64,000 bases of DNA from contig JAGDZR010000001.1 in assembly GCA_049115695.1 (NCBI GenBank), positions 1 through 64,000 of the forward strand, read 5' to 3'. Source of the DNA: JAGDZR01 sp049115695 (GTDB taxonomy: Bacteria; Bacteroidota; Bacteroidia; Cytophagales; Cyclobacteriaceae). The notes beneath the pieces are model-generated. The model saw only the letters and a list, made by a program, of their open reading frames with translations. It did no database searches and was not told the DNA's origin. Numbering within the stretch: the first letter of the stretch is position 1; each line of letters starts with the position of its first letter. Made by a program: the position numbers and the translations under genes. Positions 42,564 through 52,055 of this stretch are shown here, in pieces.

Positions 42564-43475
42564 TCAATTTTTGATCATTTCTTCGAAAGTTGACCGTTTG
42601 GTCGGGTCAATGTTGACCAGCATGTTGAATGCATTTTTCCGAATATTCAAATCACCTTCTGAGAATATTTTCGCAATCTCAGTGGATTTAGAATCCATAA
42701 ATGTAATGGTCAAAATTGATCTAGGGCGCGCCTGATTAGTATTCAGTACTTTTTTCAGACTGTTGAACACGTTTTGACGACCCTCTTCAGGATTTTCATA
42801 AAAAAGATCAAGTCCCTTGATGTGATATTCATAGGTCGCCTTTCTCAATGGCTGCATTTGAGCGTTCAGTAAGTTTTCAGTCAGCCAATATCTATTTCTA
42901 TTACTGTTGTTTTGGGTCCATCCAGCTCTATTGCTTTGTTGGGCTGTAGTAACTATTTGGAGAGACTTAGTGAAGTATGGGTCACCCCCCAATTCGCTAA
43001 AGGTATCATAGTCCATTCCTATGATGGTGTAGGCATAAAAGGAGAGAAGTGAGGTGATCTCGTTTACGTAGCTGTTAAGATTGAACTGAAGCGGTTGACT
43101 GGCATTATAGGAAAAGGCCCAATCTCGATCTGCGAAATTGAAAACAATTGTTTCATAGCTTGAACCATAGACCGGCCTTGACGAAACAACTTGAACGCTT
43201 GCAGCAAAATTCCCGATTGTCGGATCACTAAAAGCATTTTCTGGGTCAAGGTTGATGACAATGTTGCAATTGATCCTTTCTTCTGTTTTGAACTCATCGT
43301 CCGTCCATTTGGTGTCATTCATGAATTCTGCAAAAACAGTTTCCATTTCATCGAAAATCGACCGATCTGAAATCTGAATTCTTTCGGCATTGACTATGAC
43401 TCTACAATTGAGTTCCTGAGCAAAGCCAGAAAGACATGTAAGAATTACGATTAAAAGTAGGCTGTTCTTTAGCAT
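42564..43475 (-). CDS. DUF4835 family protein, exported
   Basis: A 303-residue exported protein of family DUF4835, found almost only in Bacteroidota and regularly placed between coaBC and recN, as here. The signal peptide is about 1-19 (Ser-Gly-Phe-Ala-Gln), and the mature start is Glu-Leu-Asn-Cys-Arg-Val. Family motifs include Asn-Asp-Thr-Lys-Trp-Thr, the Tyr-Ala-Tyr-Thr-Ile-Ile-Gly-Met-Asp-Tyr-Asp-Thr-Phe helix and Gly-Gly-Asp-Pro-Tyr. Some annotations link the family to type IX secretion, but I cannot confirm that here. It overlaps coaBC by 7 bp. Confidence 0.88.
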   Translation of the reverse strand: MLKNSLLLIVILTCLSGFAQELNCRVIVNAERIQISDRSIFDEMETVFAEFMNDTKWTDDEFKTEERINCNIVINLDPENAFSDPTIGNFAASVQVVSSRPVYGSSYETIVFNFADRDWAFSYNASQPLQFNLNSYVNEITSLLSFYAYTIIGMDYDTFSELGGDPYFTKSLQIVTTAQQSNRAGWTQNNSNRNRYWLTENLLNAQMQPLRKATYEYHIKGLDLFYENPEEGRQNVFNSLKKVLNTNQARPRSILTITFMDSKSTEIAKIFSEGDLNIRKNAFNMLVNIDPTKRSTFEEMIKN

Positions 43476-44659
43476 TTTTCCTCCAACAGGTCTGCAATAT
43501 CCTTTGCTACCAGTTCCTTGCTTTTTAACTCAAACTCGTGCTTTTTATTATGATCATAGATCGTAACCTTGTTGGTGTTATGTGCAAATCCAGCTCCATT
43601 TGACCGAAGGGAGTTCAGAACAATCAAGTCAAAATTCTTTTTGTTGAGTTTTTCTTTAGCATGTGCTTCCTCATCATGTGTTTCTAGCGCAAATCCCACG
43701 TGAATTTGATTTGCAACTTTCTGGTGTCCCAGTTCTTTAGCGATATCTGGATTTTCGATGAGGTCAATTTTGAGCTTCTCACCGTTTCGCTTGTGCTTTT
43801 TATCTGAAGGGTCTGCCGGTTTGTAATCTGCAACAGCAGCAGCAAAGACACATATTTCAGCGGATTTGTGATGTTTTTTAGCGGTTTCGAACATTTCATC
43901 TGCTGTTTGAACAGAAAGAATGGAAATCAAAGGATGCTTCGGTAAGTGTGCTGTAGGACCCGTTATGAAATGAACTTTCATTCCACGATTGGCAAGTTCC
44001 AAAGCAATCGCACGCCCCATTTTGCCCGAACTGTGATTGCCAATAAATCGGACCGCATCAACAGGTTCGTAGGTGGGGCCAGATGTAATAAGGGCAATTT
44101 TCTCGTTCAGCTTAGAAGTTCGGAAATGATGAGCTATGGATTTTATTAGTTGCTCGGGCTCTTCCATTCGACCTACTCCGCTGAGACCACTTGCCAGCTC
44201 TCCATCCTGAGCTTCAATGATAACATTGCCTGACGCTGACAGTTTTTCTAAGTTTTGTTGGGTGCTGATATGCTCATACATATCAAGATCCATTGCTGGC
44301 GCAATCATAACCAGACACCTGGCCGAGAGATAAGTGGCGATCAGAAGATTGTCGCAAATACCATTGGCCATTTTGGCGATAGTATTGGCAGTGGCAGGAG
44401 CTACAATCATAAGGTCTGCCCAAAGACCTAGCTCAACATGATTTGTCCATTCTCCATTATTACCCTTCTCAAAGGTAGAGTAGACTGGGTTTTTTGATAA
44501 TGTGGATAAAGTGATAGGGCCTATAAAAGCCTTTGCGCTTTCGGTCATTATCACTTTGACCTCAGCACCTTCTTTGACAAGTAAGCGCACAAAAAAAGCG
44601 GTCTTATAGGCCGCAATTGACCCTGAAACCGCTAATAATATTTTTTTTCCAGCCAGCAC
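43469..44659 (-). CDS. coaBC: Bifunctional phosphopantothenoylcysteine decarboxylase/synthase CoaBC
   Basis: CoaBC makes 4'-phosphopantetheine precursors for coenzyme A. The N-terminal CoaC flavoprotein (about 1-180) has Ala-Val-Ser-Gly-Ser-Ile-Ala and Asn-Gly-Ile-Cys-Asp-Asn-Leu-Leu. The C-terminal CoaB (about 185-396) begins with Ser-Gly-Pro-Thr-Tyr-Glu-Pro-Val-Asp and Arg-Phe-Ile-Gly-Asn-His-Ser-Ser-Gly-Lys-Met-Gly. It starts 13 bp after rpoZ, a common Bacteroidota order. Confidence 0.96.
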   Translation of the reverse strand: MLAGKKILLAVSGSIAAYKTAFFVRLLVKEGAEVKVIMTESAKAFIGPITLSTLSKNPVYSTFEKGNNGEWTNHVELGLWADLMIVAPATANTIAKMANGICDNLLIATYLSARCLVMIAPAMDLDMYEHISTQQNLEKLSASGNVIIEAQDGELASGLSGVGRMEEPEQLIKSIAHHFRTSKLNEKIALITSGPTYEPVDAVRFIGNHSSGKMGRAIALELANRGMKVHFITGPTAHLPKHPLISILSVQTADEMFETAKKHHKSAEICVFAAAVADYKPADPSDKKHKRNGEKLKIDLIENPDIAKELGHQKVANQIHVGFALETHDEEAHAKEKLNKKNFDLIVLNSLRSNGAGFAHNTNKVTIYDHNKKHEFELKSKELVAKDIADLLEEKC

Positions 44660-44672
44660 GGCAGGAAGTTAA

Positions 44673-44999
44673 TTAAAGCTCTGTAGAATCTCCTTCTGAT
44701 TCTATTGGCATTCTGAACATAATTTCACCATTCAAGAACTCCTCTGTTGCCATTGTGCTTGGCTTAGGCATTCTTTCGTAGAATTTTGAAATTTCAATCT
44801 GCTCTCTGTTTTCGAAGATCTCTTCCAAATTGTCCACGGAAGAGGCAAATTCTGCCAATTTACCGTTCAACTCCTCTTTCTGAGTAGCTGAGATCTGACG
44901 TGCTCTTTTACCAATCAACACCAACGATTCATAGATATTGGTAGTTGGCTTTGAGATATCGTTATTGTTTCTTGTTATTAATGCTGCGTTAATTGCCAT
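44673..44999 (-). CDS. rpoZ: RNA polymerase omega subunit, Bacteroidota type
   Basis: A 108-residue omega-like subunit that helps assemble RNA polymerase. The Bacteroidota version diverges from the proteobacterial one. The core helix Asn-Ile-Tyr-Glu-Ser-Leu-Val-Leu-Ile-Gly-Lys-Arg-Ala-Arg-Gln-Ile is present. It lies between bamD (11 bp) and coaBC (13 bp), the usual neighbourhood, which supports the call. Confidence 0.9.
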   Translation of the reverse strand: MAINAALITRNNNDISKPTTNIYESLVLIGKRARQISATQKEELNGKLAEFASSVDNLEEIFENREQIEISKFYERMPKPSTMATEEFLNGEIMFRMPIESEGDSTEL

Positions 45000-45010
45000 T
45001 CTTGGATAAT

Positions 45011-45823
45011 CTATTTTGCGCTTGCAAATTTAGTTATTTCTTTTAATGAATTGCTATATAATCCTTCTGCTTGTTTTAAAAAATTACTGTTTGGCCATTT
45101 GTCAACCAGTTTTTCATAGAAATCTACAGCTTTCTGATATCGTTCTTTCTGCTTGGTGGTGATACTCACCTCAGCATAGTCGTAGTAAGTTTTCACTGAC
45201 AGGAACATGACTTCCTCATTGTATCGCGAATCAGGGAAGTCTAACATGAAGTTTTCAAAAGCAACAATGGCAGCTTCATACCTTTTGATCTGATAATAAA
45301 GCTTTGCGTTTTCAAAGGCTTTGGTTTCCAGTTTTACTTGCAACTCATCTATCAATTTGTCGGCTTCTGCCGCATAGTCTGAATAGGGGTATTTGTTGAT
45401 GAATCCCTGCATTTCTGCAATGGCCTCATAGGTTGCTATCTGATCTAATTGTGGTTTTGGGGATTGCATGTATAACGAATAAGCATGCATATAATGAGCC
45501 TCCATGGCATATTCACTCCTGGAATATACCTCATAGAAAGTTTTAAAATAATGCGAACTCAGTATGAACTGATCCTGATTGTAATGGGCATATGCGAAAT
45601 AGAAATTAGCAAGTTCTGCTTCTTTGGTGCCTCGAAGAACTGGAAGAATTTCTTCGAGCAAAGTAGCGGACCGATACCAGTCTTTCTCTTCATAGTAGGC
45701 AACAGCCGCCTCATATTTTTTGAAGGCATCATCGCTCTTTCTGATTTTCTGAAATTCAGTACATCCGAAAATCAGCACTGTCGAGCAAATAAGTAAAGTA
45801 TACTTGGTAATACTTTTTAGCAT
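45011..45823 (-). CDS. bamD: Outer membrane assembly lipoprotein BamD
   Basis: BamD is the essential lipoprotein of the BAM complex that inserts outer-membrane barrels. The 270-residue protein has a lipobox Leu-Ile-Phe-Gly-Cys near residue 21 and five TPR-like helical pairs (about 35-260), including Ala-Val-Ala-Tyr-Tyr-Glu-Glu-Lys-Asp-Trp. The ATG at 45823 opens the signal peptide; a longer reading from 45910 does not. It leads the rpoZ-coaBC-DUF4835-recN group. Confidence 0.93.
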   Translation of the reverse strand: MLKSITKYTLLICSTVLIFGCTEFQKIRKSDDAFKKYEAAVAYYEEKDWYRSATLLEEILPVLRGTKEAELANFYFAYAHYNQDQFILSSHYFKTFYEVYSRSEYAMEAHYMHAYSLYMQSPKPQLDQIATYEAIAEMQGFINKYPYSDYAAEADKLIDELQVKLETKAFENAKLYYQIKRYEAAIVAFENFMLDFPDSRYNEEVMFLSVKTYYDYAEVSITTKQKERYQKAVDFYEKLVDKWPNSNFLKQAEGLYSNSLKEITKFASAK

Positions 45824-45862
45824 TATAGTAGGGTTTCTCCCTTCATCAATTTTAAAAGCGTG

Positions 45863-45870
45863 CAAAGCTA
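45863..45870 (-). promoter_or_regulatory. Candidate -7 promoter element of bamD
   Basis: On the minus strand the element reads TAGCTTTG, an exact TAnnTTTG match, about 40 bp upstream of the bamD start at 45823. A TTTG at -33 is not evident. Confidence 0.4.
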
Positions 45871-45946
45871 ATGCAGTGATCCGAGACTTCTTTTCGAATT
45901 TTGTTTTCAATTTTTCAATTAAGAAGATTTAACGTTTTAAGACAGA

Positions 45947-47524
45947 TTAGTTTTTGCCCTCTCTGATCTTTTTTAGATAATCTTCTTTTCTATCCTCTGG
46001 AACATTTTCCGGAACTCTTTTGAGTGCAGTCAGGTCTCTTTTAGTGTAGATATCGGTTAGCATAGGTCTGAATTCACCCAGCCAAAGAAAACCTTCAAGT
46101 TTAGCATCTTCTGCCTTGATTTCATGTGGGGGGATAAATCGGCCCTCAGGGTTTTTGTAGATTGAAAAGTTGGCAATCTCATTATTTTTGAACCTGATCA
46201 TCATATTGCTGCAAAGCAATCGATTCATGCCTAACAAGGTGCTGTCGCCTTCATCGAGTGAGAAAAATATGCTTTCACAGTTTCCATTTACTGATACTTT
46301 ATTCAAGTTATTTTGGTAAAATGATACGATCATAGATCGTCCCTTGATTTGATTGTGATTTTTCAATGTATCCATCGAAATCAAAAAAGCATTATCGATA
46401 AGATTAATTTGTTCGAGTTCGGTTTCGGAAATTTTCATAATAATCGTATCCGCTTGGATTTGATTTTCCTCAGTCCAAAGTATGGGTGACTCGTACATGT
46501 AAATCAACGAATCACTTAGGAAGTAAGCAGCACTATCCGCAATTCCCTGAAGATTTGTCTTAAAGACCCGAATGTCAGGATAAGCCAATATGCGACGAGC
46601 ACTGTCGATATCCGACTCAATTGCCACCATGGTGTCTGCCGCTATATAAAAGGTGTCTTCCCGGAGGATTCTTTTCATTATTGGATTCCCATAAATCTTG
46701 CTAAAACCATTTTCCCGATCATAATAGCCTTCTTCCCCTACTATGATCACATCCCGCTCTTTGGCAACAAGTTCGACGTTCCCTTTGGCTTGATAATACT
46801 TTTTCAGATCATCGAAAAACAGATTGTCGCCATCAAGTATGTAACTTTTGGTCTCAATGTTTCCATCTATAAATTCCGTTTGCTTGATCTCCGTTTTAAA
46901 TACCCCTCCGTTAGAATAGGTGATTGTGCTGTCTTCGTTTATGATATAGGTTAAGCCATCTGAGTAAGCAATTTTGGTAACAGTATTGTATCTAAGTGTA
47001 TCAGTGTGTAATGTGAAAGTCGGAGCTTCAAGTACTACATCTTTCCAAAATACAGCTACTTCCGTTTTTCCAAAATACTTACCAATTTTACTCGTAAGTG
47101 TATTTGTTGTGTCGACTAGTTTACCACCACTGTAGTAGCTGGCAATCTCTGACTCCAAGTCATATTCCAAATAGTCTGTGAAAAGTTGTCGTTTATTCCT
47201 TTCATACTCAACATTACCCCTTAATTTGGCTGTACGACTATTGCCGTCATATTCGAGCTGCCTGGAGATGATTTCTGTTGAGTCATCAATGATTTTCACA
47301 TTCCTGAACGCTTCGAGCAAGTTGGTTGTGCGATTGTAAATGGCACTGTCACAATATCCAGTTGTGGTTTCTTGTTTGAATATCACATTACCTATGAGAT
47401 AATTGATGTTCTCTTTATTAACACGCATGAAGCTAAGACTATCAGCATTATAACGGAGCTTTCTTTGAGCCTGTAATCCCAGACTCAAACCGAAAATAAG
47501 TACCCATAAAGTGGCTATGCGCAT
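45947..47524 (-). CDS. OstA-like (LptA/LptD organic-solvent-tolerance) protein
   Basis: A 525-residue exported protein with the OstA beta-jelly-roll repeats of LptA-type LPS-transport proteins, in the longer form common in Bacteroidota. The signal peptide is about 1-19 (Gly-Leu-Gln-Ala-Gln). Repeated strands such as Val-Ile-Phe-Lys-Gln-Glu, Leu-Arg-Gly-Asn-Val-Glu-Tyr and Ala-Lys-Gly-Asn-Val-Glu-Leu mark the fold. It probably forms part of the periplasmic bridge for LPS. It is divergent from tilS and upstream of bamD on the same strand. Confidence 0.85.
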   Translation of the reverse strand: MRIATLWVLIFGLSLGLQAQRKLRYNADSLSFMRVNKENINYLIGNVIFKQETTTGYCDSAIYNRTTNLLEAFRNVKIIDDSTEIISRQLEYDGNSRTAKLRGNVEYERNKRQLFTDYLEYDLESEIASYYSGGKLVDTTNTLTSKIGKYFGKTEVAVFWKDVVLEAPTFTLHTDTLRYNTVTKIAYSDGLTYIINEDSTITYSNGGVFKTEIKQTEFIDGNIETKSYILDGDNLFFDDLKKYYQAKGNVELVAKERDVIIVGEEGYYDRENGFSKIYGNPIMKRILREDTFYIAADTMVAIESDIDSARRILAYPDIRVFKTNLQGIADSAAYFLSDSLIYMYESPILWTEENQIQADTIIMKISETELEQINLIDNAFLISMDTLKNHNQIKGRSMIVSFYQNNLNKVSVNGNCESIFFSLDEGDSTLLGMNRLLCSNMMIRFKNNEIANFSIYKNPEGRFIPPHEIKAEDAKLEGFLWLGEFRPMLTDIYTKRDLTALKRVPENVPEDRKEDYLKKIREGKN

Positions 47525-47547
47525 AAAAGTTCGTGCTAAATTGGCCG

Positions 47548-47580
47548 CAAAACTAACACATTAAACGGGCGAATTGTCAA
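47548..47580 (-). promoter_or_regulatory. Promoter of the OstA-like gene
   Basis: Reading the minus strand, TTGACA (47580-47575) is followed by a 19-bp spacer and TAGTTTTG (47555-47548), a full -7 match. It lies 24 bp upstream of the start codon. Its -33 edge touches the first base of tilS on the other strand. Confidence 0.55.
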
Positions 47581-48897
47581 ATGTTGCAAGAGTTGCAAGA
47601 ACATATTGAGCAGAATGAATTGATTCAAACTTCCGATCGCCTACTTGTTGCGGTAAGTGGTGGTGTTGACTCCATGGCATTGGCGGAATTGTTACGACAA
47701 TTGAATTATGAGTTTGATCTGGTGCATGTCAATTTTCAATTACGGGATGAGGCGTCTGATAGAGACGCTCAATTGGTGTCCGAATGGAGCGTTGTGCATG
47801 GAATTGTCCTGCATTCCTGTTGTGTTGATACAATGACCTATGCCAATGAAAAAGGTATATCCGTTCAGATGGCTGCAAGAGATTTGCGATATGATTATTT
47901 TGAACAATTGATGCGGGATAGAAACTTCTCGCATGTCGTGACCGCCCATCATGCCAATGACAATCTCGAAACGGTTCTTTTCAACCTATCAAAAGGTTGT
48001 GGGATTCGTGGTGTGAGAGGGATAAAGGGCAGGGCATATAATCGAATCCGACCATTACTCGTATTCTCCAAAGATCAACTGATTGATTGGGCGATGAAAG
48101 TAGGACTTAAATGGAGAGAAGATGTATCCAATGATGATATAAAGTATCAACGTAACCTCATTAGAAAGGAAGTGATTCCAACTTTACAACAAATCAATCC
48201 ATCATTGCTGGAAACGATTAATCATACATTTGAGAGGTTGCAGGGAGTGGAGCGGGTTATTGATGATAGATTGGAGGTGTTAAGGTCAAAGTTTGTTGAT
48301 CAAACTGAGCAAGGAGTGATCATCAAAACCTTATGGATCAACGGAGATAATGACTCGTTTTTATTGTGCGAATTGCTGCGAGATTATGGTGTCACATATG
48401 TTCAATCCAAGCAAATCGTTGAAGCACTAGGAAATGTTGGTGCACTATTCCTTACAAACAAGTACACACTTAATATTGACCGTGATCAACTAGTTGTAAG
48501 GCCAATTGATACAGAAACAGCTAATGAAATACTGATTGACTCTTCAGTAGGTGATTATGAGTTTTATGGGAGAGTGTTTCAAACTTCAGTGATTTCCAAA
48601 TCAGACTTCCGGTTGGACACATCTTCACTTGTTGCTCAATTAGACTTAGCGTGTGTTAAATTTCCATTAATCATTCGTAAATGGAAATTGGGTGATTCGT
48701 TTGTTCCTTTGGGTATGAAAGGGCGTAAAAAAGTGAGTGACTTTTTAGTGGATGAAAAAATTCCACGTATTTTGAAGCAGGATGTTCATGTAGTCGAATC
48801 AGATGGTCAGATTTGCTGGATTGTAAGTCAGCGAATAGATGATCGGTTTAAAGTAACGGATAAGACTCATAATGTATTGACCATAAAGATGCTATGA
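47581..48897 (+). CDS. tilS: tRNA(Ile)-lysidine synthetase TilS
   Basis: TilS converts C34 of the AUA-reading tRNA-Ile to lysidine. The PP-loop Ser-Gly-Gly-Val-Asp-Ser is near residues 26-31. The His-His-Ala-Asn-Asp-Asn motif is near 123, and the C-terminal TilS domain has Gly-Arg-Lys-Lys-Val-Ser-Asp-Phe-Leu. The 438-residue length is normal. The next gene overlaps its end by 4 bp. Confidence 0.96.
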   Translation: MLQELQEHIEQNELIQTSDRLLVAVSGGVDSMALAELLRQLNYEFDLVHVNFQLRDEASDRDAQLVSEWSVVHGIVLHSCCVDTMTYANEKGISVQMAARDLRYDYFEQLMRDRNFSHVVTAHHANDNLETVLFNLSKGCGIRGVRGIKGRAYNRIRPLLVFSKDQLIDWAMKVGLKWREDVSNDDIKYQRNLIRKEVIPTLQQINPSLLETINHTFERLQGVERVIDDRLEVLRSKFVDQTEQGVIIKTLWINGDNDSFLLCELLRDYGVTYVQSKQIVEALGNVGALFLTNKYTLNIDRDQLVVRPIDTETANEILIDSSVGDYEFYGRVFQTSVISKSDFRLDTSSLVAQLDLACVKFPLIIRKWKLGDSFVPLGMKGRKKVSDFLVDEKIPRILKQDVHVVESDGQICWIVSQRIDDRFKVTDKTHNVLTIKML

Positions 48898-49421
48898 AAC
48901 TGTTTAGATTTCTGAATAAATCATTCTCTGAAAGAGAAAAGGAACTCATTAAGTTACTGTCGAAAGGTGGACTTTTCGATAATTTAACTGAGGATGAAAT
49001 TGCTCAGTTTATACCACATCTCTTTCTTAGGCAGTATAAACACAACGAAGTAATATTCTTCACAAGTGATCCAAGTCAAGCGTTGTATGTGGTTAAATCA
49101 GGTATGATTTCACTCAATTTGGAACTAAAAGATGGATTTGAAAAGTTGCTGACCTTAAAAAAAGGACGAATATTCGGTGACAATTCTATGTTAGAGAAAA
49201 CCAGGCGTTTGTACACGGCAATAGTGGAAACCGAACTCGCCGAAGTGTATACGATTCCTCAGATCAATTTATTTGAGATCATGAATGATCATCCAGCCAT
49301 CAAGGCTAAAATGATGACCAATTTTGCTGAAATGCATAATCAGTACGCCTCAGAATTAATCAAGGCATATAAGTCATCTTTCGGATTTTTCGAATTAAAC
49401 ACAGTATACAGAAGTCTTTAG
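48894..49421 (+). CDS. Cyclic-nucleotide-binding domain protein
   Basis: A 175-residue protein with one Crp-like cyclic nucleotide-binding beta-barrel (about 25-140; Phe-Phe-Thr-Ser-Asp-Pro-Ser-Gln-Ala-Leu-Tyr-Val-Val-Lys-Ser-Gly and Ile-Phe-Gly-Asp-Asn-Ser-Met-Leu). There is no C-terminal helix-turn-helix, so it is not a standard Crp regulator. The ATG overlaps the tilS stop (ATGA). It may act as a sensor or scaffold; ligand unknown. Confidence 0.85.
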   Translation: MKLFRFLNKSFSEREKELIKLLSKGGLFDNLTEDEIAQFIPHLFLRQYKHNEVIFFTSDPSQALYVVKSGMISLNLELKDGFEKLLTLKKGRIFGDNSMLEKTRRLYTAIVETELAEVYTIPQINLFEIMNDHPAIKAKMMTNFAEMHNQYASELIKAYKSSFGFFELNTVYRSL

Positions 49422-49448
49422 TTTAGCTGACATCCATCAGTGATTTGG

Positions 49449-49480
49449 TTTTGCCGTTAAATGGTTGGATAGTAGCTTTG
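49449..49480 (+). promoter_or_regulatory. Promoter of mdh
   Basis: TTTTG (49449-49453), a 19-bp spacer and TAGCTTTG (49473-49480) match the Bacteroidota consensus closely. The element ends 36 bp before the mdh ATG. This is the cleanest promoter in the window and supports the phylum assignment. Confidence 0.7.
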
Positions 49481-49516
49481 ATGAAAATTTTGAAACACCT
49501 TTAATCATTTAATCAA

Positions 49517-50455
49517 ATGAAAGTAACCGTAGTTGGTGCAGGAGCAGTAGGGGCTACTTGCGCGGAAAATATTGCTAGAAAATCTCTTGTTGAAGAAGTT
49601 GTATTGTTGGATATCAAAGAAGGCCTGGCAGAGGGAAAGGCGATGGATATGAATCAATGCGCAACCCTGAACGGATACGATACAAAGGTGACTGGATCGA
49701 CCAATGATTACTCAAAAACTGCTGGATCTAAAGTCGTTGTAATCACATCTGGTATCCCAAGAAAGCCGGGTATGACCAGAGAAGAGCTGATTGGAACAAA
49801 TGCAGGAATTGTTAAAACAGTGACTGAGAATATTTTGAAGTATTCACCTGATACAATTATTATCGTGATTTCCAATCCAATGGATACCATGACGTATTTG
49901 TCAGTGAAGTCTAGCGGAATACCTAAAGAACGTGTAATCGGAATGGGTGGAATTCTGGACAGCAGCAGATTTAAGTACAGATTGAGTGAAGCCATTGACT
50001 GCTCTCCTAATGATCTTCAGGGTGTTGTGATTGGTGGACACGGTGATACCACAATGATTCCATTGATCAATCACGCTACTTATAACAGTGCTCCAGTGAA
50101 AAATTTCCTAACACCAAAGCAGCAGGAAAGTGTTGTTAAGGAGACAATGGTAGGTGGTGCAACATTGACGAAGTTGATCGGAACATCAGCCTGGTACGCG
50201 CCAGGAGCAGCCGGAGCTTACTTGGTTGAGAGTATTGTTAGAAACCAAAAGAAATTGTTCCCTTGCTGTGTATACCTGGATGGTGAATATGGCCAGTCTG
50301 ATATTTGCATCGGAGTACCTGTAGTAGTAGGAGAGAATGGATGGGAAAAAATCGTTGACTACAAACTAAGCGATGAAGAGCAGGAGAAATTCAACGCTAG
50401 CGCTGATGCGGTTAGAAAAATGAACGCTGTGCTTGGAGAAATGAATTTGGTCTAA
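49517..50455 (+). CDS. mdh: Malate dehydrogenase
   Basis: An NAD-dependent malate dehydrogenase of the LDH-like tetrameric type, interconverting malate and oxaloacetate in the TCA cycle. The 312 residues include Gly-Ala-Gly-Ala-Val-Gly at the N-terminus, the active-site loop with Ile-Pro-Arg-Lys-Pro-Gly-Met-Thr-Arg (Arg pair for dicarboxylate binding, which separates it from lactate dehydrogenase), and the catalytic His in Gly-Gly-His-Gly-Asp-Thr. It has its own promoter and terminator, so it is monocistronic. Confidence 0.96.
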   Translation: MKVTVVGAGAVGATCAENIARKSLVEEVVLLDIKEGLAEGKAMDMNQCATLNGYDTKVTGSTNDYSKTAGSKVVVITSGIPRKPGMTREELIGTNAGIVKTVTENILKYSPDTIIIVISNPMDTMTYLSVKSSGIPKERVIGMGGILDSSRFKYRLSEAIDCSPNDLQGVVIGGHGDTTMIPLINHATYNSAPVKNFLTPKQQESVVKETMVGGATLTKLIGTSAWYAPGAAGAYLVESIVRNQKKLFPCCVYLDGEYGQSDICIGVPVVVGENGWEKIVDYKLSDEEQEKFNASADAVRKMNAVLGEMNLV

Positions 50456-50480
50456 GTCATAATTTGAAATAGATACTAAA

Positions 50481-50507
50481 ACCACTCTGTTGCAGGGTGG
50501 TTTTTTT
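50481..50507 (+). terminator. Terminator of mdh
   Basis: ACCACTCTG pairs with CAGGGTGGT around TTG, followed by seven T. It is a strong intrinsic terminator 25 bp after the mdh stop codon. Confidence 0.9.
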
Positions 50508-50605
50508 ATGCATAATTATTCATGATTCGTAGCGGTGTTCAGCTATTGATTTGCTAAACGTTCAAGTATGCCCTAGATTCAATACCTGTACTTAATCGTT
50601 TGGCC

Positions 50606-51826
50606 ATGAATTTGCTATTGAAATCTCGCCTGAGTATCATGATGTTCCTTCAGTTTTTTATCTGGGGAGGTTGGTATGTGACCATGGGGACATTTTTGGC
50701 TAACAATCTGGATGCCAATGACAATCAGATTGGAATGGCATATTCTACGCAATCCTGGGGAGCTATTATTGCGCCTTTTGTTTTTGGATTGATTGCAGAT
50801 CGATTTTTCAATGCCGAACGACTTTTGGGAGTTATTCACCTGATTGGTGCGATTTTGATGTATTACTGCTATCAGGCAGTTGATTTTACAAACTTTTACA
50901 GTGCAATCCTGCCCTATATGGTGTTGTATATGCCAACGCTAGCGCTAGTCAATTCCGTTTCCTTCAGACAAATGGATGATCCGTCCAAAGACTTTTCTCA
51001 AATCAGAGTTTGGGGTACTGTCGGGTGGATAGTGGCCGGACTGGCCATCAGTTTTCTTTTTTCATGGGACAACAGTCAATCCATCAAAAATGGTTTATTG
51101 AAAAATACATTTCTGATGTCTGGGATTGCGTCATTATTGCTTGGTTTATACAGTTTCAGTCTGCCCGCAACTCCTCCTGGTGGAAAAGGAAGTGGTGTCA
51201 ATCTACGTCAGATCCTAGGATTAGATGCGTTGGGTTTACTCAAGGATAGAAATTACCTGGTTTTCTTTTTGGCTTCAGTTTTGATTTGTATTCCGCTGGC
51301 ATTTTATTACCAAAACGCTAATCTATTCCTGACTGAAATTGAAGTGCCTGATGCTACTGGTAAAATGACCATTGGCCAGGGTTCGGAAGTTTTATTTATG
51401 TTGCTCTTGCCGTTGTTTTTAAAAAAATATGGCATGAAAAAAACGCTATTGGCGGGGATGCTGGCGTGGGGAATCAGGTATGCTTGCTTTGCGTTCGGCG
51501 ATGCTGATGGAGCGATATATTTGGTTATGGTAGGCATTGCATTGCATGGGGTATGTTACGACTTCTTCTTTGTAGCAGGTCAAATTTATACTGACTCAAA
51601 GGCAGGTGAAAAAATACAGAGTGCCGCACAGGGGTTAATCACCCTTGCAACATATGGATTAGGGATGTTAGTTGGTTTTTGGGCTGCAGGAAAGATTTCA
51701 AATCTATACGTTGAAAATGGGGGACATGACTGGATGATGATTTGGTTAGCACCATCGATTTTTGCCCTAGGAGTACTTTTGCTCTTTTGGGTTTCTTTCA
51801 AAAATGAGAAGGTGTCTTACGACTAG
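50606..51826 (+). CDS. MFS transporter, nucleoside:H+ symporter (NupG/XapB) type
   Basis: A 406-residue inner-membrane carrier with about twelve TM helices. The N-terminal Phe-Phe-Ile-Trp-Gly-Gly-Trp-Tyr-Val-Thr and the Arg-Val-Trp-Gly-Thr-Val-Gly-Trp segment are family hallmarks. The ATG at 50606 is preferred to a TTG at 50600. In Bacteroidota, members of this family next to Gfo/Idh/MocA oxidoreductases are thought to carry sugars or sugar derivatives rather than nucleosides. It heads the catabolic cluster but is 229 bp from the next gene. Confidence 0.88.
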   Translation: MNLLLKSRLSIMMFLQFFIWGGWYVTMGTFLANNLDANDNQIGMAYSTQSWGAIIAPFVFGLIADRFFNAERLLGVIHLIGAILMYYCYQAVDFTNFYSAILPYMVLYMPTLALVNSVSFRQMDDPSKDFSQIRVWGTVGWIVAGLAISFLFSWDNSQSIKNGLLKNTFLMSGIASLLLGLYSFSLPATPPGGKGSGVNLRQILGLDALGLLKDRNYLVFFLASVLICIPLAFYYQNANLFLTEIEVPDATGKMTIGQGSEVLFMLLLPLFLKKYGMKKTLLAGMLAWGIRYACFAFGDADGAIYLVMVGIALHGVCYDFFFVAGQIYTDSKAGEKIQSAAQGLITLATYGLGMLVGFWAAGKISNLYVENGGHDWMMIWLAPSIFALGVLLLFWVSFKNEKVSYD

Positions 51827-52055
51827 TACTTTCATTCCCTTCATCATGATTTTGGTTTGCTTATCCTTACGTTTTCCACTAGATTAAAATCCCTTTTGGG
51901 AATGTTGTTTTGAATAGGTTTTTTTGATGATTTCAATGGCTGAATGTGCCTGTTGAATGTAGATTTGAAATTACTTGACAAATTTTTACAGCTTTAAAAG
52001 CCCGATATAAAGAGGATTATTTGAGTTGAATTATTGAATAAATTAATTTTTTAAG

